64,000 bases of DNA, taken from Siphonodentalium dalli (taxonomy: Eukaryota; Mollusca; Scaphopoda; Gadilida; Siphonodentaliidae). Below, in pieces: positions 43,576 through 56,644 of the stretch; within the stretch, counting starts at the first letter, position 1, and every line of letters begins with the position of its first letter. The stretch spans positions 123,413,030 through 123,477,029 of the forward strand of contig CP136067.1 in the NCBI GenBank assembly GCA_032622095.1, given 5' to 3'. Position numbers and translations under genes: made by a program. Under the pieces are notes generated by a model. That model did no database searches and was not told the origin of the DNA. It worked only from the letters and a program-made list of their open reading frames with translations.

Positions 43576-46500
43576 TTAAAATGGATAGATTCGACGAGCA
43601 TTTTCTGATGTGATAGAACAAACAGCTCTGGTAGGTATGTTCAAAATCCTCCCAACAGCTGCAGCAACTTCTCCAGCCAGCTTCGGTGTCGATACACACA
43701 GTCGTCCTCCAAGGTGAGCCCCATCAGTTTCAATCAAAAGCCTCTCTTTTGGTACAATATTAAGGGCTTTCTGTTGTTCTGAGTCAAAGCTTTTAACAAG
43801 TGCTGAAAATCCGAAATAGCAGTTTGGAAACTTTGTCCATTCAAGTAGAGTTCTGGCCCTTTGAGAACAGCAATGCAGATGAACTGGCTGCCTTTTACGC
43901 CCCATGTCCTCCAAAATTTCTCGTGCAAGGTCACTCACACTGTCACCATATATGTCATCACCTTGAATATGAAGAATGATAGGAGTTTTTGGGTTACTCA
44001 AGCTTATTAGCCTGCGAAACAATTCCTCCTGTCGGGCTGGAGTTGATTGTAAACAGCTATGGTCAATACCGATATCGCCCAATGCCACAACCGAGGGATT
44101 TAGTAAGAACCCTTCAATCTGCTGGAAAATGTCCTCATTTACCACATGAAGGTATTTCGGGTGAAGTCCTATGGCAACTTTCCACCTGCAGCCAAGATCC
44201 AATATCTTTGGGTATGAATTTGGATCAGAAAAAACGGCGATCCCTCCACTAACCTTACAAGGAACTTCACCTTCTGGGCAGCTCTCAAATACTTCGTCCC
44301 AAATAGCTTCGTCCTTGTGGCCACAGAGTCGCTCAAGTGTTTGGTCTATACGAAAATGACAATCAATCACTTCGTAATTCACATTCAACTCACTGCATCC
44401 ATATGAATTTTCACAACATGATGGGTGAGATTGCACGTCTTCATTGCCTTCAGGTATTAAATGCTTCTCCTTGTACCACCGAATCCAGTTCACTTGCCGA
44501 GGTACAGAATTATTGTCCCGACATTTTTCCATCAAAGATATTCTAGCATCCTCGCTAATTGCTGACAAAATTGGCATAAGAGCTCTCCAATGAATCAAAC
44601 AGGCATACGAATTGACTGGCTTTAGGCTAAATTTTGCACCACGAACCGGCCTAGTGAAACCAAATCGAGAAATAACACAAAGCCGATTCATGCAACTGAT
44701 GTAGTTATCGCCGGTGACCTCTGACCCTGTACGTAGTTGATTGTTATCATTGATGTAGTTTAAAGCTTGTTGGAAATGATCCCTACCAACTGTATCCAGT
44801 GGGATGTTCAGGAAAACAGATATAACATTTTGAAGACCAAGGAAATAGTTATTGCACAGTTTGTTTGAAACATTGTGACGAGTTGGCTCCCACAAAAATT
44901 CGGGAATATGGTTCATCAAAACATGACGCTTCATTCTTTTAACGCTTTTCGAACAAATGGAACAGAGATGGGTCCCAGACTTCCGCTTTATTCTCTTGCG
45001 CATTCGACTTGATACTTTAACACATTCCAATGAAGTTTTATTGTTTGTTTGCTCGGATGCCTTTGGTTTTTTATTCTGAAGAACGGGAATCTCAGCGTCG
45101 GAAGCAGAGTCAACCATACTTTCAGAATCAGACATTCTCACCTCGTTGTCATTGGGAAATGTTTGTTCCAAATGCAACGGATTCAAAATTGAATCAGAAA
45201 TGCCAGAAGGATCGCTTGGTGAGATTCCTGCAGTATCAGCATTTTTATCTGCGAAGACAGAAAGATGACGAGATGAATCGTGTGTTTCAAGGGATCTGCC
45301 AGGCGTAGACATTATGACTGTAAAGTTCTCATAAGCTTTGTTTAGTGATTCATTAGGAGATGGTGATTGCCTGTTGACCTTGAAATTCTGTTCACCTTTC
45401 CATAAAACATCGTTTACAGATGGCATTCTCAAACTGACTTTGACATTTCCATTATTTTTGTCTTGTGATTCTTTAGGAGCGGACGATTGCCTATTTCCCT
45501 TGAAATTCTCTTTACATAGTGCATCATTAGCTGACAGAAATCTTGAATTGGCTTTCACTTTAGACACTGTGACTGTAAAATTCTCAAAACCTTCATTTGC
45601 TGATTCATTAGGAGATTGTGATTGCCTGTTGGCCTCAACATTCTGTTCAACTTTGCCTAGCAATTCATTAGGAGATGGTGATTTCCTAGGTCTGATGGTC
45701 TTCACATTCTGCTCCCCTTTGCCTAGCACATCATTAGGAGATGGTGATGGCCTCTTTGCCTGAACAATCTCTTCAACTCTGCCCAGCATTTCATTAGGAG
45801 ATGGTGATTTCCTAGGACTGACTGTCTTCACATTCTGTTCAACTCTGCCTAGCAATTCATTAGGAGATGGTGATTTCCTAGGTCTGACGGTCTTCACAAT
45901 CTCTTCAACTTTGCCTAGCATTTCATTAGGAGATGGTGACTTCCTAGGTCTGACAGTCTTCACAATCTCTTCAACTTTGCCTTGCAATTCATTAGATGGT
46001 GATTTCCTAGGTCTGACGGTCTTCACAATCTCTTCAACTTTGCCTAGCATTTCATTAGGAGATGGTGATTTCCTAGGTCTGACGGTCTTCACAATCTCTT
46101 CAACTTTGCCTAGCAATTCATTAGGAGATGGTGATTTCCTAGGTCCAACGGTCTTCACAATCTCTTCAACTTTGCCTAGCAATTCATTAGGAGATGGTGA
46201 TTTCCTAGGTCTGACGGTCTTCACAATCTCTTCAACTTTGCCTAGCAATTCATTAGGAGATGGTGATTTCCTAGGTCTGACGGTCTTCACAATCTCTTCA
46301 ACTTTGCCTAGCAATTCATTAGGAGATGGTGATTTCCTAGGACTGACGGTCTTCACATTCTGCTCCCCTTTTCCTAGCACATCATTAGGAGATAGTGATT
46401 GCCTCTTTGCCTGAACAATCTTTTCAACTTTGCCTAGCAATTCATTAGGAGATGGTGATTTCCTAGACCTGTTGGTCTTCACATTCTGTTCGACTCTGCC

Positions 46501-49500
46501 CAGCAATTCATTAGATGGTGATTGTCTAGGCCTGTTGGTCTTCACATTCTGTTCAACTTTTCCTAGCAATTCATTAGGAGATGGTGATTGCCTAGGCCTG
46601 TTGATCTTCACATTCTGTTCAACTTTGCCTAGCACTTCATTATGGGATGGTGATTGCCTGTTGGTCTTCACATTCTGTTTGACTCTGCCCAGCAATTCAT
46701 TAGATGGTGATTTCCTAGACCTGTTGGTCTTCACATTTCCATTATATTTGTCTTGTGAATCATTAGATGATGATTTCTTGTTAACTTTAGCATTTAGCTC
46801 TTCATTATGTAGTAATCCCTTTGGAGGAGACGATGACTGCCTGTTGATTTTAACATTCTGATCTTCATTATGTAGCGTTTCCTTTATAAGTGATTGTCTG
46901 TTGACCTTAAAATCCTCTTCACATTTGCATGGTGCATCATTCGAAGAAATCAATCTCAAGTTGAAATTGACATTTCCACTATCTTTGTTTCCTACATCAG
47001 TAACCGACGACAGTTTCACGTCAACTTCGTTATTTCTATTTTCTTTGCCCAGTAATTTATCAGCAGACATAGGGTTATACCATTTAAACCAGTTATCATC
47101 TCGTGTACCAGAGTTGAGATCACGGCAAGTTTCCAGCAGTTTAGAGTGAGCTTCCTCGCCAATCTCTGACAATAGTGGTATGATCGCCCTCCAGTAAATC
47201 AAGACAGCAAGCGAGTTGATTGGGTGAAGACTAAACTTTGCTCCACCCTCTGGTTTGGTGAACCCAAAATCAGAATTTTCACACAAGTAATCCATGAAGG
47301 TTTTGTAATTTTCACCCACAATCTGTGATGCGGGCGGAATAAGCTTCCCATCATTGATGCGGTCAACTGATTTCTGGAAGTGATAGCTGGTCACTGTTTC
47401 GAAAGGAATGCATAGAAAGACAGCGACAAGGTGTTGGAGACCGGAAATGTATCTTTTACAAAGTTCATATGAATCCACATGTGACACAGGTTCCCATAAA
47501 AATTCAGGGAAATGACATTTCATCACATGCCATCTAATGTAAGAAACCTTCTGAAGACAGATAGCGCATGGTGAACATAGAATCTTCTTAGGCTTTTTAC
47601 GTTTGGTGTTTACTTCCGTAGTAGTATTCATGCTGTAAGTATTAAGTTCTGAATAAACAGGAATTCCCTCCAACTCCATCTTAACAGCAGGGTAGCTTTT
47701 TTGTCGAGTCACATCTCTTGACTTGGCATCTGACATATTGCTTGAAATCTGTTTCAATTCAGCTATTCCCCCTTCTGCACATAACTTTGAAACGTGGTGC
47801 TTGCTCTCAATTTTTGGGGCTGATTGACACAATGACTGTATCATTCTCTTATGACCTCTTACAAATATTTTACAGTCTTTTCCAGCCTGAGGTGCAGAAG
47901 GTAACATTTTGCATGTTTCTTCAGAATATCTTGCCTTCTTTGAAGAGATATTAACAGGTGACGAGGCTGAGTGTTTAGCACTCATTGAATCACCTGAAAA
48001 GAGAATTAAAACAGCAGAATTGAGAAATTAATTACTGTTGTGTAAGAGACATAGATAGAACGGCACAAGTGTGTGAAAATGATAACATTAGTGCACAAGT
48101 TTGTTCTGACATGATGGTAAAATGACTGCAATAACATTAAACAATTTAACATGTTCACAAAACTGTGTTGTTCTATATTTATTGCACACACTGAAGATTG
48201 TAGTTTGTACTATACTAAAATTTAGGTCTATATTTAATTACAAAAACGTGTGCTCAGTGTAGACTATATCTAATAATTTTGTGAAGAAATTGTCTGTTAA
48301 GGTTGACATCGCAAATGACGTTGTTAACATAATTGGTTTGTATTGTTCAAGAACAATACACAATTGTTTATTGAACATTTTGAAATCTTCTGTATTTTGC
48401 TGTATTTCGCACAAATAAGCAGGGTTCGCGCTGTCATTTGACAAATTTGACAATGGCAAAAATAATTCACATTTGGCAAAAAATAATTCACATTTGGCAA
48501 GTCACTTTTGATTCCTCAAGGAAGTTTATTAATATTTGTCAATCAATACCACTCATTTCAGGAAACACTTTCATTAATAATGGTATTAGTGGTGATTTAC
48601 ACATGTATAAGATTATGAAAAGTTAACACCTCTATCAAGATTCAATTAATCTGATATCTTTAGTATCAACAGGTGGATGGATTGCAAGTGTGTCTGGTTG
48701 TGGTGTGTACATAGCTAATCCTCTTTGTTTCGATGTGCCTTTCTGATGAAGAAACCCTTCTACAATTGCATTGTTATGTTGTTGGTTTATTGTTCTATGA
48801 TAAACCCAAGTATAGAGGCAAGAATTATTAATAACTAACTGCTTTCCTAACGATATCAAAGGTTGCTCAAGCAGAGATTGTTGATAAAGTCAAAATAAAA
48901 GAAACAATGTTGTAGAAACTGATAGCATTTGGCAATTCATAACAGCATTTGGCAAAAAATATTTTCATTTGGCAAAAGTTAATGCAAAGTTAATTCTGAT
49001 GTTTGTCCACTCAGTCTTACTTTACTGCCCACTACAGAGAAATATACACGTGTTAATAACTAACTGCTTTCCTAACGATATCAAAGGTTGCTCAAGCAGA
49101 GATTGTTGATAAAGTCAAAATAAAAGAAACAATGTTGTAGAAACTGATAGCATTTGGCAATTCATAACAGCATTTGGCAAAAAATATTTTCATTTGGCAA
49201 AAGTTAATGCAAAGTTAATTCTGATGTTTGTCCACTCAGTCTTACTTTACTGCCCACTACAGAGAAATATACACGTGTAGTTCCCATATTAATCCACTGA
49301 TTTACCCATAAGTATGTCTAATTTCACCAAAACACAATTATAACTAACAATGAAGTTAGGTTAACTCTACTGATTCCTGTCACACATTGGTATGTTTAAG
49401 GGCTAGTATGAAAATTTCTATATCCCCTTTTGGGGAACATTTATCTAACTGCAACTTTTTTTATAATCCACTGGTGAGTGTATAGTAAAATTGCGTCTTT

Positions 49501-52500
49501 ATGATGAATGTATTACTCAATGAATATGCCATATCACTCCATCATATTGTCCTTAAGTTTGAACTTGAAAAAGAATTCATGGAAATTTAAAAGGTCACAC
49601 ATCGATAGTTTGAAATTAAAAATTTCTATATCATTATCATCACAGTGATAATTTGGTTATTATCTGTTAGCAATTTTTTCTACAATATCAATAAGCATAT
49701 ATCTTTTATACCCCATGGCTGTTTACGTAGTATAGGTTTTTACCTAAGCCGCAAGTGAAAATAAACATTTGTATCTTTCACTCATAACACAATTTTCGGT
49801 ATCTACTCAAAAACACTTAATATTCTTTTTATTATTCGCGTTTCCAAAGAAATATGCCATTTACAACTATAAATATTCTCACAACCAATGTATATCAAAG
49901 GCAACACCCAATCACTGCCTGTTCACTTAATCCATAGCTCCTTGTTGAAAATTGGCATACCAAACACAAATTTGAATTTTTTATAGAGCGGCCACAAACC
50001 TCCTCCATGCCCATCCACCCTATAGGTAAATTTCTCAAGTAATTGGGAGTAATTTGTAATTAGGCCATTTCTCAATTACAAGTAATTTAAAGTTATTAAA
50101 TATTGTCCCCCGACGTTCTGAAAGAAAAGGGGGACTATAGAAATGGGCTCTGTCCGTTAGTCCGTCCGTCCGTCACACTTTTGAGTACCTTCATGATGTA
50201 ATCATTTCCTCCTACATATTTCATCCCAGAGAATTGAAACTTCGGAATATTGTTGCCCATATATTGGAGATGTGCAACATGTATATAGATGACGGATTTT
50301 TTTAGACTTAGAAAATTTCAACATTTTTTATCATTTCTTTAACCAAGCGGCATCGAATTGCCACGTTGTCGAGGGACACTGTGGTCGGCTGACCATTTAT
50401 TTAGATTAAATAACTTGTAATTCAGTTCAATTGACTTATTTATGACCAAAGTTGATCGCTTGTGGTGTTATTGTGTCAAGTTGAGCTATAAACTTACCTG
50501 AAGAGCTCTGATTAATTTGATGCCTATTATCAGGGTTCCCAGACATCTTTCTATTCTTCTGACTAGCATCTGTAGAATATGTTTTAGATTCAGTCTTTAT
50601 ATATGCCACACTGGAACCTAGGCTTTGCAAAGCACTTCCATCAACCTTTATATTTTCGGCACTCCTGGCCTGGCGCTTTGAAGCTACAGGTAAACACCGA
50701 GTCTTCACGTATGGTTTACTTCCATCGTTGTTATGGGAACTGAAGCTCTTTTTGTGAGGGATTTCACTTGTCACATTTGCCTTGACCATTTTGGTGCTGC
50801 AGCCATGTCTTTTGTGATTCATAAACAGGTGGAGTTTGCTGAACTTCAACCCACATCGCCCACACATAAATGTGTCATCATCTGTAAATAAGACCAAATT
50901 ATTTTATTATTTTTTTGCCGACTCCCTACCCACCCAAGAAAATTCCGCAACTGGAAACATTTTTATCAGCTTGATTAACCCTTTGTTTACTGAATACTCA
51001 TTGACGTGTAGTCCCATTGGGAAATGTTCAGATAATAAAGGCCTTTTGTTAAACTGATTATCTGAACATTTCTCACCAATTAATAGGGATCATTCTGCAC
51101 TATTAAAGACACTTTGGCAAACATTAATGGGGAGGGAAAAGGGGACTATTTCGTTATGCAGAAGTGAAGCTTTTTTCACTGAAGGTAGTCTGTTGGCAAG
51201 CAGCTGATTTGTTTTCATCCACATTTAATTTAGCAAAACAAGTGCCTGAGAGAAAAAATGGTAAATGAAATAATTAAAACACTTATAATAACAAGACAGT
51301 CAATGACTGTGGAGACGCTCACCAGACTGTAAAGACTGGCACTCGGAAGACCATAAGATTAGTACTTGTAAAATTCACTTAAAAACAAGTAGTCCTAAAG
51401 AGGGACATAGCCTAGAGGGTCTCCGTTGAGCAGTGGGGTGTCCACCTTGAAATATGGTCCAGATCCCCCCACCCCACATAGTCCATAGTCTGCTCCCTCT
51501 CAACTGAAGCAAACACACTCCCAAGTTCGTAAAATTCCTTTGCACATGTTGGAATTTTATAACTGATACAGGTGACCTCATTTTAACACATCTGTATCCC
51601 TGTCACCCAAAAACCTTCCATACCAATTATAAGCTAAATAGCCCCGATGATTCTTGATAAATGTTTTAAGAATTACTATGGATGGAAAGAGTTAGGTCCC
51701 TAGATTCTTGAGAAGATCTGTTAAGAATTACTATGGATGGAAATAGTTAGGTCCCTAGCTATGCCACTTTTTTGACCATGTGACCCCCCATTTGTACTGA
51801 ACTGAATCCCAGCCACCTAGGGACCATCCACACAAAATATGTCTCAATTCTTCATCTCAGGTAAGCTAAGAAAAATGCCTCCTTCTTTCTCATCCAGTTT
51901 CCCATATGTAATCGCCTGAGAAAACAGGTATCTAGTTTTACTGGCCTAACTGTCAGAGTAATCATTCACACTTGGCCTTGGGAGTGGAGTTTGTTATCAT
52001 AAGCATGGTCATTTATATACAAACTCTCTAACAGGCAGAGAAATTTAGGCTATTAATCAAAGCTGTCATTCCAAACAGATTTTGTTAACACTGCCATTTC
52101 ATTTATTCCTTTATAACCAATGTGACTTCTATATGGTGTCAAGTAAACATTCTGTGATTGCGGGCACCTTCCTCATCTCATAGAGCTCTTGAGTTTCTGC
52201 TGTTTGCATGTTCTTGATTTTAGACTGATTTAAACCAAAATTGGTTGAGTCAACCCAGGTGGTGGATGTTATAATGGTGTTATTTTTTTTTAAATGAGCA
52301 ATAAATTAATCTCAATTAAAATAAAAAAATTAATTTGAAAAAAAAAAAAAAATCTTTTTTTTTTAAGAGTTGTGTCCCTGGCCCCCGCCCATATTTGACC
52401 CAGTGACCTCATTTGAACAAATCTGAATCCCAGTCACCCAAGGTTCCTTCATACCAAATATGAACCCATTTGGCCTGATGGTATTTGAGAAGATGATGTT

Positions 52501-55500
52501 TAAAATAATTACTATGGAGGGAAAGAGTTATGGCCCTGGCTTCGCTACTATTTGACCCAGTGACCTCATTTGAACAAATCTGAATGGGAGTCACCTAGGG
52601 AACATCCACACCAAATATGAACCCATTCGGTCCATTGGATCCAGAGAAGAAGATGTTTAAAGAATTGTTGATGGACGGATGGATGGACGGACGATGGGCG
52701 GACGGACGACGGACGAGGAGTGATGACTATAGCTCCACCGGAGACTTCGTCTCAGGTGAGCTAAAAAGAAAACCTACACTTTTGGACTGAACAGGAGTAT
52801 TCTCTCATTAGTGTGTACAAGCAAATACCGATTTACCAATTAACGGCTTTCTGCGAGTGGAAAATCGATATTTGCTTGTATCCACTCAAGATAACTCATA
52901 TTCAGTCATGGGTGGCACCAGGATTTCTCCCGACGCAGGGGCTACAATCCCCGACAGGGGGCTGTAGGATCCCAGAAGCTACTGGGCTAACCAGTACAGA
53001 TTTCTAAACAATCCCTTCAAGTCAATAACTGACCATCAAAACTCCCCATGAATGAGCTCACTGATTTTACCTCCTCATATTTAGTATAGTAGTACAAATA
53101 TAATTTTTAAGATAAAAAATCAGATGAGGTACCTTTAAAAGATCTTACAACAGAAAACAAAGTCTGATCACCATTCAGTATTGGTAGTTTAGTTTGTTTT
53201 AAATAATTATTATGTGCTTGTTTCACTACTTAAGACTTATAAGTTATTATTCTTCCACTTCAGCCCATTTGAAGATTGTTGTAACCAACTATAATTGCAG
53301 ATAACTTAATAAAAATCAGCTGCACCATTTTGTAGAAAACGACGGCTAAAGTGAGCAAAAATTCAAATATGTAGTCCTTCGTTTATCCTGAATTAACAAG
53401 AGGTTGCACCATGGGTTCTGGGATACCCCATGGTGAAAATTGAAATATGGGCAGGTCAGAAACCAAATTGAGAAAATAAATGTGATGAACGACTATTCTA
53501 ACGAATGACGGACAGAAATCCAACATTTTCAGATAAAGAAAGAGGGATAACTCTTGAATGTAATATGTGAACAACATCAACAACGGTAACAACCCTCTTT
53601 TGAAAGCTCTGTTGATGCCAAACCTTCATACCAAATTCATTGAGATAAATCCATGGTTGAGAGTTAAGAGCAGAAGGATGGAAATCCAACATTTTCAGAT
53701 AAACAAAGAGGATAACTCTTGAACGAAAAATGTGAACAACATCAAAGAACCCTCTTTTGAAAGCCCTCCTGATGCCAAACATGCATACCAAATTTCATCA
53801 AGATCCGATAAACCATGGCTGAGATATATGAGCGGACGGATGGATGGATGAAGGGACGGACAGGCAGACTGCATGTAATCCAGTATACCCCCCCCCCATC
53901 TTTTGGGATGGGGTATAATAACTGATAAACACTTGGAAATGATTGAGAGTCACTACATAATATTTATATAGAGAAATGACGATTATATTAGCGCTGCCAA
54001 TTTTGATAAAAACCATATGTGTTAAGACAACCCAACATAGTGTTTAACTTCTCTTTCTTACTAAATGGACTCTCCCATCTGTTAAAAAAGTATACATTGG
54101 AATGGTTACTCATTTGGAGGGGTGGGTGTTCACAAAATATAAGTAGACAGAAAAACAGATAATACAATGTACAAGTGAAGAAGGATTCCTATGGCCTTTT
54201 GTTGAACTTATTATCTGAACATTCTTAAAGGAACTATTCTTCTTAGGCCAAAGAAAACTAGAGGTGTGACTGTCCCAATGGGACTAAGGATACCCCCCGT
54301 TTTTAAAATACTATGACGTTTTACATGTCAGTAAACATTTAGTTAAAATAATAAAATAACAGTTCCCATTGCAGGTGCACAACCCTAACCCTAATCTTAA
54401 ACCTATTGTCCGAAAAATGTTACAAAAAAGGGGAATAACTCCACAAAAAAAAGTCGGACAGACATCATAATCGCAGGTGCACAGGTTCCCATGGTACTAA
54501 ATATCAGTGCAAAACCAAGATTAAAAAACATTGACCTAAAAATGTAGGAATAAAAGCTCAGACAAAATTAGGCATGTTGCAAAAAATTTCTAAGTCGAAA
54601 AAGGGGGGGATAACTCCACTAAAAAAAAGTCAGACAGACGTCATAATCGCAGGTGCACAGGTTCCTATGGTGGTTGATGTCTGTGCAAAGTTTCACGGAA
54701 ATTGATAAAAAAAACGACTGAGAAAAACTCCGGACAAATTTGTGTCCACGAACGGACAAGCTGACTCCAGTATACCCCCCCTAACTTCGTTGCGGGGGGT
54801 ATAATTAAATGTTTGGTTTGGGTTACAAGCTGAAAAAAATAGGGTCAGTAGGTAGGCCTGAAATTTAATTTTTTTGATTTTGACACATTCTTATTACCTG
54901 GTTTTCAAACTCGTCCGAGATATTGTTACAAGAGACTCATATATCAAATATGGTTTGAATCAGTTAATATTTTATTGAGTTATCACGCTAACGGCGAAAA
55001 AAAATGCTAAAAATTAACAAACTAAGGCACGTATAACTCCGGGATAAAGATTCGGACAAACCTGGTTAAGTAACTCGTCCAAGATATTGTTGCAAGAGAC
55101 TCATATATCAAATATGGTTGTAATCAGTTAATATTTTATTGAGTTATCACGCTAACAGGTGATAAAATTGCAAAAAAGTCATCAAATATGGATAACTCTG
55201 GTCAAAAAGTTCGGACATGACCCATTTTCTACAGGCAGTAAATAGTTATTGGGAGCAACTCACATACCAAATTTTTTTTGAATCTGTTCACAAATGTCAA
55301 AGTTATTCTTTAGGTCCGCCCGCAGCCCGCCTGCCCGCCCGCCCGCCAACCGTCCCTCGTCAAACCATAAGTCGAGTTTTTGAAAACTCGACTAAAAATC
55401 AGTATTAATTTATAGATTTATATTTATTATTGTATACCCTGGAAACTATATAAATCTTGTTACAGGAAGAGATAGACCATGTTAAGTAAGGATATTACGT

Positions 55501-56203
55501 ATTTGTAGTGCTGCTCTGCACCTTCTTTCAAGCCTGCAAATCGTGTGTCTAAAACTAAAAACAATGTTAATTTGAGACAATAGACACTTCCAAGAAGATG
55601 AGGCCTTAGCAGAACGAGGTCCACAGAGGGTGAGTTTGGTGGCGCAAGTCCACCGTGCAGGATAGCATCACTAAAATCACCCTCTGGGGACCTCATTCTG
55701 CAAATGAAAGACACACTATTCGCAGGCTTGTTCTTCAAGTTCACAGATAGATATATCATACCTTCAGTTTGATCCAATGTCTGTTCTTGATGATCATGAA
55801 TTCCGTCGTATACGACAGACTTGACTCGTGGCTCAGAACAGCGGCCTCTGGGAAATCTTTTATTTGTTGATTGATGTCTCTGATTCACAGAACTATCATG
55901 TTGGTCTTGATAAATGTGTGGGTCCCTACTTGAACTACGTCCTGGCAGAGACTCCCAAAAATTATTTCGACATCGTTTCAGTTCCCAAGATTGATTGCAG
56001 GTCGTGGGACCCTGATCATAATGTTTGGGCATATTATATTCGCTCGTTGAATAAGAAGCACTCTGGTGCGACGGATAACTAGGTCTGTCCCCATGCCGCA
56101 TATCATGGTTGTTGTCTCTATTTGTTGGGTAATCATGTTGATATCTCCCTCTTCCACGGGGATGACTGTGTCTATTTTGATAACTCCATTCATTTCCTGC
56201 CAT
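43576..56203 (-). CDS. TATDN2-like TatD-domain protein with zinc fingers and 22-residue repeats (3 coding exons, 1747 aa)
   Basis: Exons are 56203-55762, 50881-50498 and 47993-43576; both joins are phase 1 and all splice sites are GT-AG. Exon 1 encodes a basic His/Arg/Gly-rich N-terminus (HPRGRGRYQHDYP). Exon 2 has a C2H2/C2HC finger, CGRCGLKFSKLHLFMNHKRHGC with the next residues. Exon 3 (4418 nt) carries two copies of a ~170-residue module, each opening with CxxC...HxxxxH (CAICLQKVSYIRWHVMKCH; CSICSKSVKRMKRHVLMNH) and PEFLWEP, then helices. Between them is a KSPSPNELLGKVEEIVK repeat array. The last ~260 residues are a TatD metal-dependent hydrolase fold: DCHFRID, AIGLHPKYL, LGDIGIDHS, ILHIQGDD, HLHCCSQ, LLIETDGAHL, ENARRIY. 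TATDN2 is the nearest human relative (large N-terminal extension plus TatD). The start ATG (AGAAGCATGG) sits 4 nt after a splice acceptor, so a 5' UTR exon lies upstream. Confidence 0.87.
45640..46745 (-). repeat. Coding 66-bp tandem repeat array (about 17 units)
   Basis: In-frame units of 66 bp (22 residues, core RKSPSPNELLGKVEEIVKT) inside exon 3 of the TATDN2-like gene. The middle units at about 45840-46330 are nearly identical at DNA level; outer units differ (variants with QNVKTNRPRQ and EEIVQAKRPS). The long open frames on the opposite strand (45911-46414, 46430-46861) are shadows of the periodicity. The predicted protein segment is charged and likely disordered. Confidence 0.95.
47994..50497. 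other. Intron 2 of the TATDN2-like gene
   Basis: AT-rich intron. It contains repeated CATTTGGCAAAA motifs (48470-48500 and in the duplicated block), the 225-bp duplication at 48828-49277, and an interspersed repeat at about 50105-50375 with GGGGGACTATAGAAATGGGC and GTCCGTCCGTCC. No other gene is visible. Confidence 0.6.
48828..49277. repeat. Perfect 225-bp tandem duplication
   Basis: Two adjacent copies, each starting TTAATAACTAACTGC and ending AATATACACGTG. I found no mismatch over the 225 bp when reading both. It is either a very recent duplication or an assembly artefact. Confidence 0.9.
54257..54803. repeat. Family F repeat, second copy, uninterrupted
   Basis: TGTCCCAATGGGACTAAGGA on the left, AACTTCGTTGCGGGGGGTAT on the right. 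It has two or three internal modules with AATCGCAGGTGCACAGGTTCC and GGGGATAACTCCAC. It is the uninterrupted comparison for 6465-8297. It lies in intron 1 of the TATDN2-like gene. Confidence 0.65.
55530..55731. mobile_element. Family B MITE copy B7, one hairpin
   Basis: Outer ends CAAGCCTGCAAATCGTGTGT and CACACTATTCGCAGGCTTG. One hairpin at about 55615-55700. The first hairpin is deleted and replaced by internal sequence (AACAATGTTAATTTGAGACA). It ends 30 bp from the exon 1 donor (55762) of the TATDN2-like gene, so readthrough translations of it are not part of the protein. Confidence 0.8.
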
Positions 56204-56239
56204 GCTTCTGGAATATAAAAATAGAAAAATAGCTTACTT

Positions 56240-56510
56240 ATAACACTTTCATGAGGTTTGTGATGGGAGCTGCGCTGGTGCAGCATTAAATATTCTGTGC
56301 CAGTGAATTCTCTTACATATGTGAGTTTCCCATAGTGATCCTTGCATATATAAGAGAATGCACTGGCTTACAAGGTCAAAGTAATACTGTTAGGCCAATG
56401 TATTCTAGTATATATGCGAGGGTCCCTGTGGGAGACTTGCGTATATAAGAGAATGCAATGGCACAGGGTTTTCGCAAAATTTCAGGAAACTCCATTCATG
56501 GAAGGGTTAA
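56240..56510. mobile_element. Family A-type hairpins with TTAA right end (A9)
   Basis: The right end is CATTCATGGAAGGGTTAA. The left end is diverged near TTATAACACTTTCATGAGG. Two hairpins of the GAATTCTCTTACATATGTGAG and ATTCTAGTATATATGCGAGG types. Directly upstream of exon 1 of the TATDN2-like gene. Confidence 0.7.
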
Positions 56511-56644
56511 CGCCCATCTGGATTTATTCTCTTTGAGGAAATAATCCAGCCAAAATTGTGAAAATGTGTTTAATATTGATATCGTTAGCATTTCATTATG
56601 TATAGCATTACCTAATGCTTTGTGAAAACAACCCTCTTAACGCT

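Larger units (their letters stand above)
50882..55761. other. Intron 1 of the TATDN2-like gene, repeat-rich
   Basis: It holds family D fragments at 50975-51105 and 54043-54235. Related interspersed repeats at about 51560-51880 and 52375-52765 have GACCTCATTTGAACAAATCTG, ATTACTATGGAGGGAAAGAG and a GGACGGACGACGGACGA tail ending GGTGAGCTAAAA. Another at about 53390-53935 ends CCAGTATACCCCCCCCC. The second family F copy is 54257-54803. A repeat at about 54840-55400 has CTCGTCCAAGATATTGTTGC and a CCGCCCGCAGCCCGCCTGCC run. No other gene is seen. Confidence 0.55.

Noticed and set aside
45911-46861. Long plus-strand ORFs of 143 and 167 codons
   Set aside because: They lie opposite the 66-bp coding repeat array and are kept open by its periodicity.
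55460-55760. C-terminal extension of the exon 1 frame of the TATDN2-like gene through 55460
   Set aside because: It reads through the splice donor at 55762 into a family B MITE. The phase-1 join to 50881 is far better supported.
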